From Rhynchopus sp. YZ270_cl-10 (Eukaryota; Euglenozoa; Diplonemea; Diplonemida; Diplonemidae), in contig OZ037908.1 of the NCBI GenBank assembly GCA_964035575.1, forward strand, positions 930,001-994,000: a stretch of 64,000 nucleotides of DNA, written 5' to 3'. Numbering within the stretch: position 1 is the first letter of the stretch; each line of letters opens with the position of its first letter. Position numbers and translations under genes: made by a program. The notes under the pieces are model-generated. The model ran no database searches, had not been told where the DNA came from, and worked only from the letters and a program-made list of their open reading frames with translations. Below, one piece after another: positions 31,916 to 45,480 of this stretch.

Positions 31916-33300
31916 GTGGGGGGGTGGTGGTGATGGTGGAGGGGATAGCAAGATGCGTGTGTAAAGAGACGTATTTCATCTTTTAAGTTTTGGTTCGCAT
32001 AAAAAAAGAGAAAATCTAGGGGTGTGTTATAGCTTTTTTTGAACCCATGTACAGTGAGGCGTTTTAGTACATTTTAAAACTTCTCTTTTTTGAAGTGTAG
32101 GTTGCCTGCCTTCTCCTATGCTGTGTACGAAGAGGTGTTTTGCACTGTAAATTTTTTCTCGCATTTTATTTTTGGAGACAAAAACTGTTTTGCAAATGTT
32201 GTAGGGGAGAAGGAAAACAATGGAGAGTGCACAAACTGTGGCAACACAACCGAGGCAACTACACTACTCCAACAATTTTTTCGAAAATAATGGAAAGTGT
32301 ATCTGAATGTGCCCGGATTTATTTGTTTCATTGTTGGGAGCGAGGAGAACACAAAAGCATTCACAGTAAATGATTTTTTTATTGTTCTCCGCTCATTCCC
32401 CTAAATCCAGTGCGATCAGCGAAACATTCTTTTCCCCCCTTTATTTCGTTTTCATTCTTTATCAGACTAGCAAAACTCAGATACAAGCCTTTTGTTTTGC
32501 CTTATTTGGAGATATGATAGGCCTCTTGAGGCTCAATTTATCTTCTTTTATTTCTTTTATTTTTTTTTTTCAAATTTCAAGTTTTCAGTTTTTCTTTGAA
32601 GGCCAAATAAGCAAAGGCTTAGATGCCTTGATCCATCCTTTCATCGTTTCCCCCCCCCACCCAATGCCTGCGTCCACAGAGATGCTGGCACGTTCGAGTA
32701 TTCACTTCCCTATTGCTGTTTGCCAGCTGTAGAATATCCGCAGTTTTCAGTCTTTTTGATGGCATTTACGTCACTGCCCTGCTGTTCCCCTCTTTTTCTA
32801 GAGGTGTGTTGTGCATATTTGTCTTCATGTTTTCTTCCTTTTCCCCCCAAACAAACAAAGGGGTATCTGTGCATCAAAAAAAGTCTTTTTTTAGTTGAAT
32901 GGACGAATCATTTTTACGCCCAAAAAAAAAAAAACACAAAAAAGCATTTTCCTTTCCAAAGTTATGTGCGCATGGCGAGGCGGCATGTATCGCTTTCTAG
33001 TTTTATTCCTTTCTTCTTCCTCTCTTTTTGCGTGATGTTTCTTTCCCTTGCCAGGCTTGCCTTTTTCTTGTTCAAGAGTTTGAAGAGGGGGGGGGGGGGG
33101 GAAATGTAGCTCGCCCGTAGCCTAATTTACTAAATGAAAACACAATATGCCTCTCGTCAAGTTTCTTCATGTACGAAGCTCCCAGGTCTGGTTGTCTCTG
33201 TATCTGCGTTGACGGAGGTACGACGGAGGTACTCAGAGCACCCTTTTCCCGTTTCTAATCACACTTTTCATCATCACAAAGGGAAAGGCCCCGTGTGGTA
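31916..33300. other. Spacer, no gene recognised
   Basis: AT-rich with an H3-like AAGAGACGTATTTCATCTTT (about 31967), an H2 module at 32220 and an H5-like TGCCTGCGTCCACAGAGATG at about 32664. No convincing coding region. Confidence 0.4.
32220..32285. repeat. H2 hairpin module
   Basis: TGGAGAGTGCACAAACTGTG, GCAACACAACCGAGGCAACT, ACACTACTCCAAC then a T-run. TGGAG.AGTG pairs with CACTACTCCA. Confidence 0.65.
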
Positions 33301-33301
33301 G

Positions 33302-33473
33302 GGATACGTGGATACGTGGATACGTGGATACGTGGATACGTGGATACGTGGATACGTGGATACGTGGATACGTGGATACGTGGATACGTGGATACGTGGA
33401 TACGTGGATACGTGGATACGTGGATACGTGGATACGTGGATACGTGGATACGTGGATACGTGGATACGTGGAT
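33302..33473. repeat. 8-bp minisatellite GGATACGT
   Basis: About 21 perfect head-to-tail copies. Because 8 is not a multiple of 3, all frames read the same 8-residue cycle, producing spurious open frames on both strands. Confidence 0.95.
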
Positions 33474-35627
<2,154 letters not shown>

Positions 35628-35956
35628 TCTCATTAGGATAAAATATGGGGGGAAAGGTCTTTTTTGGTTAATAGCGCCGAAAAAACGGCAGCGAGGTATG
35701 TGGTCATGAGGGCGAGACTGGGGAAACACCCTTCGCTCGTGCCCTGACCTGTGCCCAAATTGACGCCACACTGAGGTAGCGTTCTCCACGTGAGAAGCAT
35801 AATCTCCAATGCTGTCTCATGACAGAAAACAACTCCGAACACAGCCCCACGCGAAAACACACGCACGAAACATCAAAAACAACAACCTTGACTCGACCAT
35901 TCGCGCTCCGACGACCAGAAAAAACAAAACCACACCCTAGAAAATAGAAAAAACAT

Positions 35957-37630
35957 CTACTGCAGGACATCGTCAGACACTCTCATCCCCGACGCCTCCT
36001 CCACGACGTGACCAAACCTGTTGGGACTCAAACTCACGCCCTGACCTGCCAGCTTCTGTCGGGACCCCCAGTCGGCGGGCATCTCGTCGGTCTTAATCCA
36101 CCTGATGTTAAGGTGTGCCTTCGCTGCGGATAGTCGCGTGCTCATCCTCCTCAGAATGGAGTTGCCCAGGCGGGTGCGAGAGTGGCCTCTCCTGAGGACA
36201 TACTTCACCGCCTCGTTGTCCACGAAAAGAACGATAGCTGTGTGGCCGCCCTCCAAAGCTGCTGCCATGCCCTTCTCAGCCGCACGCAGCTCCAACACAA
36301 ACATCTCTCCAGAGGTGTGCGTCGATTCCCACCGTCCGTGCCTTTCGACGCCAGAAAAAGAGTTCTGCAGCTTCGACACCCAGCCCCAGCCCGTCGTGGA
36401 CGCGTCGGTCCATACTGCGATGGAGAAATGTATCGGGGGCGGAGAGGGGAAGGGAACCGTCACACAAGTCTGAATGTTCGCCACAGCGAAAACTGCCAAC
36501 TCCTCCTTCGTCGCAACGTGCATGGCCACGTCGTCATCCCATGACAGCTTCTTGCGGGAGACGAGTTGAGCTTTACTGCGCACGAACTGCAAAGTGTGGC
36601 AAAGAAAACATAGTTTGAACCCCAGGACGTACGCGGCTCTGAACACAAGTCCGCATACCTTCCACCATTTTCGTAGGGAACAGGTCTCCAGCTTCAGGGT
36701 GTCATGAATGATGCGTGAGGACTTTAACCTCCACTCCTCTGGTAACGAAAAGGATTGCAACGGAAGGTTCCAGACTATGCCGATGAAGTCAACGACTTCA
36801 GCCGGTTTTGCCATGGACTTCTTCACGTTTACCTCCGCACCCGCACGCTGCAGACGGTCACGCACAAACGCCGTCTTTGCCGCTGCCTCCGCAGGATATG
36901 CACCCCACACAAAAATGTCGTCAAGGTACACAACACCCCATTTGTTCAGAATGGGGCCAAGAAAAATCTCAGAAGTGTTCTGCGCGATGTATGGCGCGTG
37001 AGCAAAACCCATGGGAAGACGCGCCCATCTAAACCAACGTCCCCCAGCCTGCACACAAAAATATTTGGACACCTCGGGTGAGAGGGGGAACTGGTGGAAA
37101 TACCCCTTTAGGTCGGTCTGTTGGGCAAAGCGTGCGTTTGACACCTTAAGCATTGTTGCAAGCTTGTGGGGGTTGACCAGGGAGAAAGGCTGTGGCTTGG
37201 CGATCCTTTTGTTAACAGGACGTCCATCCACCACTAGCCTCCGCAGTTGCGGGTCACTCTTCGGGACGTCAAAAACGCAAACTGCGCCCTTCTTGCGGTC
37301 AGTCCGAGCAAGAGGAATCAATACCTTCGACTTCACGCACTCCGACACAAAGGAATTTGGGATTTTTGACTTCGGGCCAGGGAGTGGGATCGGTCCAGAT
37401 AAAGCATCTGCAATCTTACGTCCGGAAGTACACCACTGCAAGAAATCAGAGTCCTTCCCTAACTCCTCAGCCATCCTGCGCACGGCCTCCAACACGATTA
37501 GGCCTGTGGGGAAAGAATCAAGGCTTTTCTTTATGATGGGGGGGGCCTTGCAGAGCCCCACGGGGAAGTAGTCGGGGTCAGGCACCTCTATCCCCTCGTC
37601 GCAGACTGGTAGGGGATATTTCGCCCCGTT
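35957..37630 (-). pseudogene. RT-RNase H region of the broken element
   Basis: RT motifs in order: RRLVVDGRPVNKRI, QQTDLKGYFHQFPLSPE, ARLPMGFAHAPYIAQNTSEI and VVYLDDIFVWG. The RNase H part shows IAVWTDASTTGWGWVSK, FVLELRAAEKGMAAALEG and IVLFVDNEAVKYVLRRGHSR. Related in type to the RT at 12582 but clearly diverged. The protein start is not defined. Confidence 0.8.
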
Positions 37631-37632
37631 GA

Positions 37633-37854
37633 TCAGTGCAGCAACTGCAGGGTCTTCAGCTCCTCCGTCTCCCTCATCCGTGCAGATACGTTCGTCGCGT
37701 TCAGGTATGCCGCTGTCTGCCCCACGTTGCTGTGTCGCAGGAGTAGACGCATTCTTTCGTTGGATGCCCCCTGCAGTTGAATCGCTTGCGCCGCTCCTCT
37801 CTTGAATGAGTGCATCCACGTCCCCTTTGGCATGACCTTGCGAATGCGCTCCAT
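37633..37854 (-). pseudogene. C-terminal part of a tyrosine recombinase
   Basis: MHSFKRGAAQAIQLQG (H-x-x-R box), LLLRHSNVGQTAAYL (His and catalytic Tyr). It matches the C-terminal half of the recombinase at 11597 in motif order. Confidence 0.75.
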
Positions 37855-38129
37855 CAGCGACTCGAACGGTCATGAGGGCGAGACTGGGGAAACACAACAC
37901 AAAAATACTGATGAAGGTGGTGGTGAGATTTCCCCGTAACGTCCTCAACCAACCTTGCCGAAGCAAGTGGTAAGCAATAACAACAAAAAGGGCACGTAGC
38001 AATAGATAAATGGTACGCGCAAAAAAAATATATAGCGAAAAAGGGGGAGGGGAAAAGACTTTCTTATTCGCGACATATTTTATCCTAGAGACCCCCCTGG
38101 CGTAGCAAAGCTACTTAAACAAGTTTACA

Positions 38130-38787
<658 letters not shown>

Positions 38788-38790
<3 letters not shown>

Positions 38791-38988
38791 GGATGTCCAC
38801 AAAGTATTTGACTGGAAAAAAACACTTCCCCTTGAAATAAAGTACTTGAAGGGGAGGAACAATAAATGTAAGTGGAGAGTGCACAAACTGTGGCAACACA
38901 ACCGAGGCTACTGCACACTACTCCAATAAGTTATCAAAAAGAACCATCAAGTACTTTGAAGTGAAAAAAGGTACTTTGGACATCCATG
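38788..38988. mobile_element. TIR element or long hairpin enclosing an H2 module
   Basis: CATGGATGTCCACAAAGTA is inversely repeated as TACTTTGGACATCCATG; AAGTACTTGAAG and inverse TACTTTGAAG add inner pairing. An H2 module (38871-38940) sits in the middle. Confidence 0.65.
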
Positions 38989-39120
38989 TCTCTTCTTGTA
39001 ATATTTTTTTCTCTTTGAACTCAACAATATTCGAACATTCCCTATGCTTGTGGTTGTGGGCTTCTCCCCACAAATGAACAATTAGACCATACAATAACGC
39101 GATTTTTTTTTTTTTTGACG

Positions 39121-39828
39121 TATAGCCAGAGTTTTTTTTAGGGACCGGTTTTTTTGAGCTTAGGGGGGGTGAGATGTTTTTTGGTCAAAAAAATTTTTCG
39201 CGCGCTTCGCGCGCGAAGACCCTGGAGAAGCTAGTTTGTGGGGGTTTTGGAATCCGTCCGCGCTGTGGTGGGGTCAATTTGACGAAATGGGCAAGTTCTT
39301 GGTTTTGGTCAAAATGGGTGTAAGGTAAAGGGGCCAGTGAAAACATAGAGGATAATATACGAAACAAGAAAAGGGTGAAATGGGTCAAGGCTGCCCGCCG
39401 CAGGCGGAAAATTTTGATATCATGCACTTTTTTGGGGTCAGCAGCGAGTACCATGTCATGGGAAGAGTGGGATGCTAGCTTGCGCCGCAGGCGCACGGTA
39501 CGCTACTTTTATTATTTCGCCACATCCTTTTTCTCATTCCCCGTTGGGTTCTGCGAGCACCGTCCGTCAAATGCTAGAAACACTTGTATTTTATAGTCTT
39601 TGGAAAACACGCCCACCCTCTAACTCCGTCCTCCATCGGCGCTCGGCACCCGACATCAAGCTTGCTCCTCGAATCACCCAGTTCACAAGCATTGCTCACC
39701 CCCCCCAAAAAACTCAAAAATCCCAAAAACCACCCAAAATTTTTGCTCACCCCCCCTAAAAACTCAAAAAAAATCATGAGAGGGGGTGAAACCCCCCCTC
39801 ACCCCCCCTAAAAAAAAACTCTGGTATA
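39121..39828. mobile_element. TIR element, about 0.7 kb
   Basis: The ends TATAGCCAGAGTTTTTTTTA and TAAAAAAAAACTCTGGTATA are inverse with one gap. The interior has a strong CGCGCGCTTCGCGCGCG palindrome (about 39199) and a block (39380-39570) shared inversely with 26600-26760. No protein is recognisable. Confidence 0.7.
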
Positions 39829-40182
39829 GCTCCGTCAGACCAGTCAGACCTCAGGTTTTTATAATGCCGCCTTTCTTTTGTACGTCTTTTGTCGTCCAAG
39901 CTGTTTGCTAGACAGTCTTTAAGTCTTCAGGAAACCGGACTTCTCAACCAATTGGTTGGGTTTACAGATTTGATGAACAGCAGCATATTCTCAAATTTGT
40001 TGCTGACGAAAGGAATTTTCTGATGGAACGTCCCTAAAAAACCGATTTTTCAGCAAAACGCCAACGCAAACAGCGTTCTGTATCCCCTCGACCCCTCTGG
40101 TGTGTCCCGTCCACCCCTTCCACCCCACGCTCACAAACCAAACACACCGACACAACCCCCCAGATTAGAATACATTAGCATC

Positions 40183-41862
40183 ATGTCATCCCACGTCGTA
40201 GTCTCCAACACAGTGTCCTCCGGACCCGGGTGCTGCTATCTTTTCTTCTGTCCGTTGTGTGCCTTTTGTGACGTTGAAGGATGCAGTTGCGGCGTATGCT
40301 TTGCCCCCATCCCCCGGCAGAAACTACTATTTTTTTTTTTACCTTTTTTCCAGCGTTTTAGGTGACCTGAAAAATTCCAGAAAGTTAAATTTCTGCTTCC
40401 ATGGTGTTCCTGAAAAACCTGTCAAAGATATGAATCATCAATACTATTATAGGCCCCCCTCCGGAACATCATTCCATTTTTTTCAAACAAATCCGGTTAC
40501 ATTTGAATAGAGTATCCCACAAAAATGGATGTAGGACTGCATTGGGATCTACTACCAAAAAGGTGCACTGTTCGCGGGACTGTGTGTGGGAAACCTGATG
40601 GGAGACATCATCTAAAGTTGTTTTCTTTAAATCCATTTTTTACCCCCCCAATTAAAGTTGTTGTGGACCTGGTGGCCACAACAATGGAAATTGGGGGACT
40701 TCCCCAGCACTTCGCTGTGCCAAAAAGAATCACAAACTGTGGATGAGGAGAGACCTCCTTCAGCACGTCCAACGCAGCAGTCTTCATCGAGGAGCCTGTG
40801 TACCCCCCTCCCAAAACTGGGACGCGGTTCGTGTGCCTGTGTCCTCTGCGGCAGTAGAGTACTCTTCCGATCATCAGCACTAATGATGAGGGGTAGTGCG
40901 CTATTCAGCTGCTCCAACGTCATCTCTTGCCCACCATTTCGGGCAGAGAGAAGGCCCGTTCGGATCCAGATGCCGAACTGCGCCTCCAAAAAATCAGCCC
41001 CCCCTCTCGTCCCAATAACCATTTAGGGTGTCCAAGGGTGCTTTGCCTTCCCCAGAGCGCACGTTTTACGAGTTCCTTGAGGTTGCCTTCGACTTTGACA
41101 CGTCGGCAAAATTAACGCCCCCATGACGCTGGGCATCAGAGTGTTTGCGCAACAGTTCCCCCGGGTCTATAAATAACTTCGCAGACGTACCCGATCAGCC
41201 TCCTCGTCTCCTCAAGGCGTGTGGTTCGGCCAACAGTTCCCGAAGTTCCTTCAGGCTATCGCACGGTTCCTAACAATCTGGTTTATCACCCAAATGAACA
41301 CTCCAAAACAACTATACATAACAGACTTTGCTGTGTTGCCTCTTCTGTCCTGCATGGCCGATTACAGGGCTCCTTGCGTGTACCTGCTGCAAACCGCGGT
41401 CAAAGATCCACCACAGTACCATTGTTGCGCAGCCGGCCTACCAGGTGTGTTGCGTTTCTTTGAGGGTTTTTTCCCCAACATTGTTTTCAAAAAAAAAACA
41501 CATTATTGTTCCCTCAGAGCCTGCCGCAGAGCCCGCAGCAGTCGCCGTACCCAGTGCAACAGCCTGTACCCAATCAGCAGTACCCGGTGCAACAGCCCGT
41601 GCCCAATCAGCAATACCCAGGGCAACAGCCAGTGCCCAATCAGCAGTACCCAGTGCAACAGCCGGTGCCCAACCAGCAATACCCAGGGCAACAGCCCGTG
41701 CCAACTCAGCAATACCCAATGCAGGCTGTGCCCAACCAGCAATACCCAGTGCAACAGCCCGCGCCGCCCCAGCCGTACCCAGCGCAACAGCCCGCGGCGA
41801 CCGCGCCGAGCCAGCCCAATCAGCAGTACCCAGCGCAACCGTGTGCTGATTTTGTTGAATAA
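40183..41862 (+). CDS. Cys-rich membrane-type protein with Pro/Gln repeats (three exons, predicted)
   Basis: Proposed exons 40183-40293, 41325-41444 and 41518-41862 join in frame to 191 residues. The first donor is GTATGC, matching the GTATG donors of the antiporter gene; the first acceptor is ACATAACAG; the second intron is 73 nt with a GTGTGT donor and CCCTCAG. Exon 1 gives GPGCCYLFFCPLCAFCD, exon 2 TLLCCLFCPAWPITGLLACT: Cys-dense hydrophobic segments that suggest a small membrane-associated, perhaps palmitoylated or metal-binding protein. Exon 3 is a repeat of about nine PVPNQQYPVQQ units ending in PCADFVE. A CCCCCAG acceptor lies 20 nt before the ATG. The family is not recognised. The splice model is inferred; the repeat exon frame is the safest part. 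Confidence 0.55.
40294..41324 (+). other. Predicted large intron, with an H4 module and unexplained open frames
   Basis: 1031 nt, GTATGC to ACATAACAG. It contains an H4-like module at 40522-40592 (GTAGGACTGCATTGGGATCT, AGGTGCACTGTTCGCGG) and a GC-rich stretch 40640-41030 open on the minus strand in two frames. I do not recognise the latter; it may be a mobile-element relic. Confidence 0.4.
41518..41862 (+). repeat. In-frame 33- to 36-bp minisatellite coding Pro-Gln repeats
   Basis: Units of CAGCAGTACCCAGTGCAACA and AGCCCGTGCCCAAT type, about nine copies. They code for NQQYPVQQPVP-like repeats that keep the frame. Confidence 0.85.
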
Positions 41863-42767
41863 ATATGGAGTAGTGGTCATGGGTGACTAACGGATTTTAC
41901 GCATTTTTTATTTTCTTTTTCTTTTTTTAAAAGATGTGTCTGCGTGTGTGTGTGTGAGACACAATCATTTTTCAACGTGTATTTTTATTTTATTTTTATT
42001 TTATAGCTGTGGGGGGAAAGTTACAGCCCCCTTTTCACATCATCTTTCTCATATTGGTGATAAATTCCACATTTTTTTCGATTTATCTATTCTCTTGAAG
42101 TATGGCGGCTTGGTGCGAAGAGGCAGTGTATTGTTTTGTTCTAGTTGTTTTTTATACACTTCCCAAATGCTTTCAAATTTTATTTGAAAGAATATGAATT
42201 TGTTTTAGACTTTGAGGGAAGAGCAAATCAATGCATCTGTACCCGCACGCCTAGTTGCATTTAACAACGTAGTGACACCTGCCAAACCCTGACAGGACCA
42301 CCGTGAGCATTTTCTCGTTGCCGTTTATTTTTTTGTGCAACTTCGTAGCTTTCTCCCCAGTTCGAACTCCCCATAAGAATTTAAAAAAAGAAAAATTCAT
42401 TTTTCAGCGGGGCTCTGTTTGCAAGACGCTTACACGACGTTGAAGTAAACGACTTGTCGTACACATCCCTTGCCATCCCTCCCCTTTTTTTTTTACCCCC
42501 AGCGTTAAGGAACCAGTCCATTGTCATAATATAGGATAATCTGTTGCTCGAAAAATAGCAAACAAGAACACAAAGTAACAAAAGTACTGACCAGTACGTC
42601 AGAAGAAAACAGAACCGCCTCCCCCACACCCCCTCCCCTTTCCTGGTGTTCACGAAACCCATATATACCCGTACTTCCCGTAGCCATCCCTTAATAGAAG
42701 CTGAGGCTTGTTTCACGAACCTGTTGATTCGTTTGTTTGTTTTCTTTTTGTGCACTTATTGCAAACA
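41863..42767. other. Spacer, no gene recognised
   Basis: It contains an H3-like GTGTGTGTGTGAGACACAAT (about 41946) and ATGCATCTGTACCCGCACGC (about 42230), the inverse of a block near 6000-6035 inside the first TIR element. Confidence 0.4.
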
Positions 42768-44696
42768 ATGACGCAGGGCAACGTTTCGGCTGACGCACAC
42801 GAGGGCGGACCAGATGCGTTGGGGTGCGAGTGTCCACCTGGCCACTTCCGACTGGACGAGCCCCCACCACTGTGCGCGCACCCAAAGTATCCACAGAAGT
42901 GCTACTTTGTGGGTGAGATCGTGCCTCTTGACGCTAGGTTGAAACCCAAGTCGACACTCACCATGGTTGTGACTTCAGATAAGATCATGCAGACTAAGGG
43001 GTCGCATGCAGACATCTACGTCACAGAATTAGTGCACCTGACAGACATTGACAGCATCTGCATGAACACTGCTTCAGTGGTGCATATCCGGCTCACCCGC
43101 CAAGCCCGCCGTCACAACTGCGACTGGCTGTTTTCACTGGAAGGACGCAGCAGAGAGAGGACGTGCGCAATGCTGACTGCTGTCGACCAACTCCGGATGC
43201 TCTGCATGCAGGTGCCGTGCTCCCTTCAGCCGTGGGGGCCGTTCAGGCCTGAGGATGTGCAGAGAGAGCGCCCGCCTGGGTACATGAATCCGAGAGAGCG
43301 CATGCAGTCCATGATGAGATATAAGGGACGCACGCCTTGGGCTCGCATTCATGAACCGGGGTCAATCTTCCCTCCACTACCATCAGTACCACCACCACCA
43401 GTACCACCACCACTCCCACCACAAGCAGCCTCACCAGACGACGAGTCCATCAACCCACATGCGCAGCCAACACCCTGTGCCGTCGACACACCTGAGGACC
43501 CCAATGTGTCTGCCCCTCTCCGGCTGGACGAACCACCACTGTGCGCGCACCCAAAGTTTCCACAGAACTGCTACTTTGTGGGTGAGATCGTGCCTCTTGA
43601 CGCTAGGTTGAAACCCAAGTCTAAACGCACCATGGTTGTGAGTGCGCATATGATCGCGCAGACTAAGGTGTCGCATGTAGACGCCACAGAATTAGTGCAC
43701 CTGACAGACATTGACAGCATCCGCATGAACGCTGATTCAGTGGTGCATATCCGGCTCACCCGCCAAGCCCGCCGTCACAACTGCGACTGGCTGTTTTCAC
43801 TGGAAGGACGCAGCAGAGAGAAGACGTGCGCAATGCTGACTGCTGTCGACCAACTCCGGATGCTCTGCATGCAGGTGCCGTGCTCCCTCCAGCCGTGGGG
43901 GCCGTTCATTGGGGATGTGCAGAGAGAGCGCCCGCCTGGGTACATGAATCCGAGAGAGCGCATAGAGTACGTGTTGAAATGTCAGAGAGACGGACGCACG
44001 CCTGGGGCTCGCATTCATAAACCGGGGTCAATCTACCCTCCACCACCACCAGTACCACCACCACTCCCACCACAAGCAGCCACACCAGACGACGAGTCCA
44101 TCAACCCACATGCGCAGCCAGCATTGTCACAGTCAGACACACCAGAGCACCCCAGTGCAGCGGCAGACAACACACAGGCTTGCAATACAGATCTACCACT
44201 GCTGAAGGCACCACCGCCACTTGATGTGTGGTTCCCACATGGTTTCTATGTGGGTGAGCCTGTGATGGACATCAAGTTTGGATGGCGCTTGCCGGGCAGG
44301 AAGAAGACGGCGATGATGCTGGTGGTGGTGGACGGGTGGGCACTGCTCTTTGAGGGGAAGCGATGCCGCCGTTGTCTGCCGTTGCATCACATCCGGGCTG
44401 TGAAGTTCGAGCTTGCGACGCTGACTGTGCACATCTGTACGGAGCCGGGCTTACGGGACTGGCTGTTGAAGTTCCCGCCAGGGGCAGAGATGAAGTGCAA
44501 ACGTGCCCTCGACATCATTGACACTGTGCGCATGTTTGAGTTACGTCAGTTACGTCCGCCGTCCCTGAAGCCCTGGGGGCCACTCAACGGTGACCCAGAG
44601 TCAGGTCAGGGTCTTCCCTTCAGGTTTTATTTTGAGTCACGATGTGACTATGAACGCCGTAGGTTACTAAGCATGCAGCGAGAGCTCATCTTGTAA
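42768..44696 (+). CDS. Three-module PH-like family protein (paralog 4)
   Basis: 642 residues from ATG 42768; the upstream in-frame leader is probably 5' UTR. Modules lie at about residues 44-158, 267-380 and 492-605. Modules 1 and 2 are near copies: CYFVGEIVPLDARLKPKS, LVHLTDIDSI, VVHIRLTRQARRHNCDWLF, SLEGRSRE, LTAVDQLRMLCMQVPCSLQP WG. Module 3 is diverged (GFYVGEPVMDIKFGWRL, LPLHHIRAVKFELATL, RDWLLKFPPG, IIDTVRMF, SLKPWG). Pro-rich linkers with PDDESINPHAQP separate them. Each of the first two modules is followed by the family tail (MNPRERMQ..., H.PGSI.PP). The last about 25 residues are read from sequence that is untranslated 3' flank in the paralogs. The role is unknown; repeated modules suggest a scaffold. 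Confidence 0.85.
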   Translation: MTQGNVSADAHEGGPDALGCECPPGHFRLDEPPPLCAHPKYPQKCYFVGEIVPLDARLKPKSTLTMVVTSDKIMQTKGSHADIYVTELVHLTDIDSICMNTASVVHIRLTRQARRHNCDWLFSLEGRSRERTCAMLTAVDQLRMLCMQVPCSLQPWGPFRPEDVQRERPPGYMNPRERMQSMMRYKGRTPWARIHEPGSIFPPLPSVPPPPVPPPLPPQAASPDDESINPHAQPTPCAVDTPEDPNVSAPLRLDEPPLCAHPKFPQNCYFVGEIVPLDARLKPKSKRTMVVSAHMIAQTKVSHVDATELVHLTDIDSIRMNADSVVHIRLTRQARRHNCDWLFSLEGRSREKTCAMLTAVDQLRMLCMQVPCSLQPWGPFIGDVQRERPPGYMNPRERIEYVLKCQRDGRTPGARIHKPGSIYPPPPPVPPPLPPQAATPDDESINPHAQPALSQSDTPEHPSAAADNTQACNTDLPLLKAPPPLDVWFPHGFYVGEPVMDIKFGWRLPGRKKTAMMLVVVDGWALLFEGKRCRRCLPLHHIRAVKFELATLTVHICTEPGLRDWLLKFPPGAEMKCKRALDIIDTVRMFELRQLRPPSLKPWGPLNGDPESGQGLPFRFYFESRCDYERRRLLSMQRELIL

Positions 44697-45480
44697 ACTT
44701 TTATTTTTATTGTGTCAGAAACAAAGAGAGACTGCAGGCATGAAGTGCTTGGGTTGGTCTGGTGAACGAACCTTGTTTGTTGTAGTTGGTGTGTCACAAC
44801 GACAGATATTTATTTGTCAAAGTTTGTGAAGAAAGAAAACGAGGTTCGTGTTCCGGCTGTCCTCAGAGCGCATAAACAAGCCCGTTCTTTTCCCCCTTTT
44901 CTGGTGTGATGTGTGTGAGACAGACGTTTATGTTTCATTAATTTTGTTTTATACCTAAGCTGAGCTTAAAGGAGAAAATGGCTCCTCAGATGCGGTCGCC
45001 AATCATTCCTACAACATTGAGGAATCTCACGAAAAAACCTTTTTTCATAATGGCACAGTCCATAAACCCATTCTTGTATTCGACCACTCAAATTTGTACT
45101 CAGTCTTTTTGCTCGATTTTTGTTTTAATGAATTCGGGTTGTTCTATTTGCCTTCGGGGACTTGCTGTTTTCATCTTTCGGAAGTCCCTTTGTTGACACA
45201 CCCTTCCATGCTCCACACACCGAGCACGTGTTCATTTGTTTGAAGCATCCGCAGTACTGCTCACACCAATAGATTCACAGTCACGAGAGGGCTTTTTTTT
45301 TGTATTTTTCCAACTGGCCTTATGTTTCCTCCCCACCCTCATCCCCACGCACCTTGCGCAACTCCCCTCACTGCACCCACAACCAAAGAATACACAAAGC
45401 CCCCCTCCCCTCCTGCCGCCTTCCGATAGGTTAAAACCACCCTTTCGTTTTGAGGGGGGTGGCAACACCATTTCCTCTCG
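44697..45480. other. 3' flank and spacer shared with the downstream paralogs
   Basis: From about 44700, GTGTCAGAAACAAAGAGAGA and the following 230 bp recur after the genes at 45481 and 50203 (near 48995 and 52470). The left flank of the next gene (45353-45480) recurs at 50078 and 53330. This marks the segmental duplications. Confidence 0.8.

Noticed and set aside
33302-33473. Regular repeat considered as a CRISPR-like array
   Set aside because: Pure head-to-tail 8-mers without spacers in a eukaryotic context.
37011-37571. 186-residue plus-strand frame
   Set aside because: Antisense shadow of the RT region on the minus strand.
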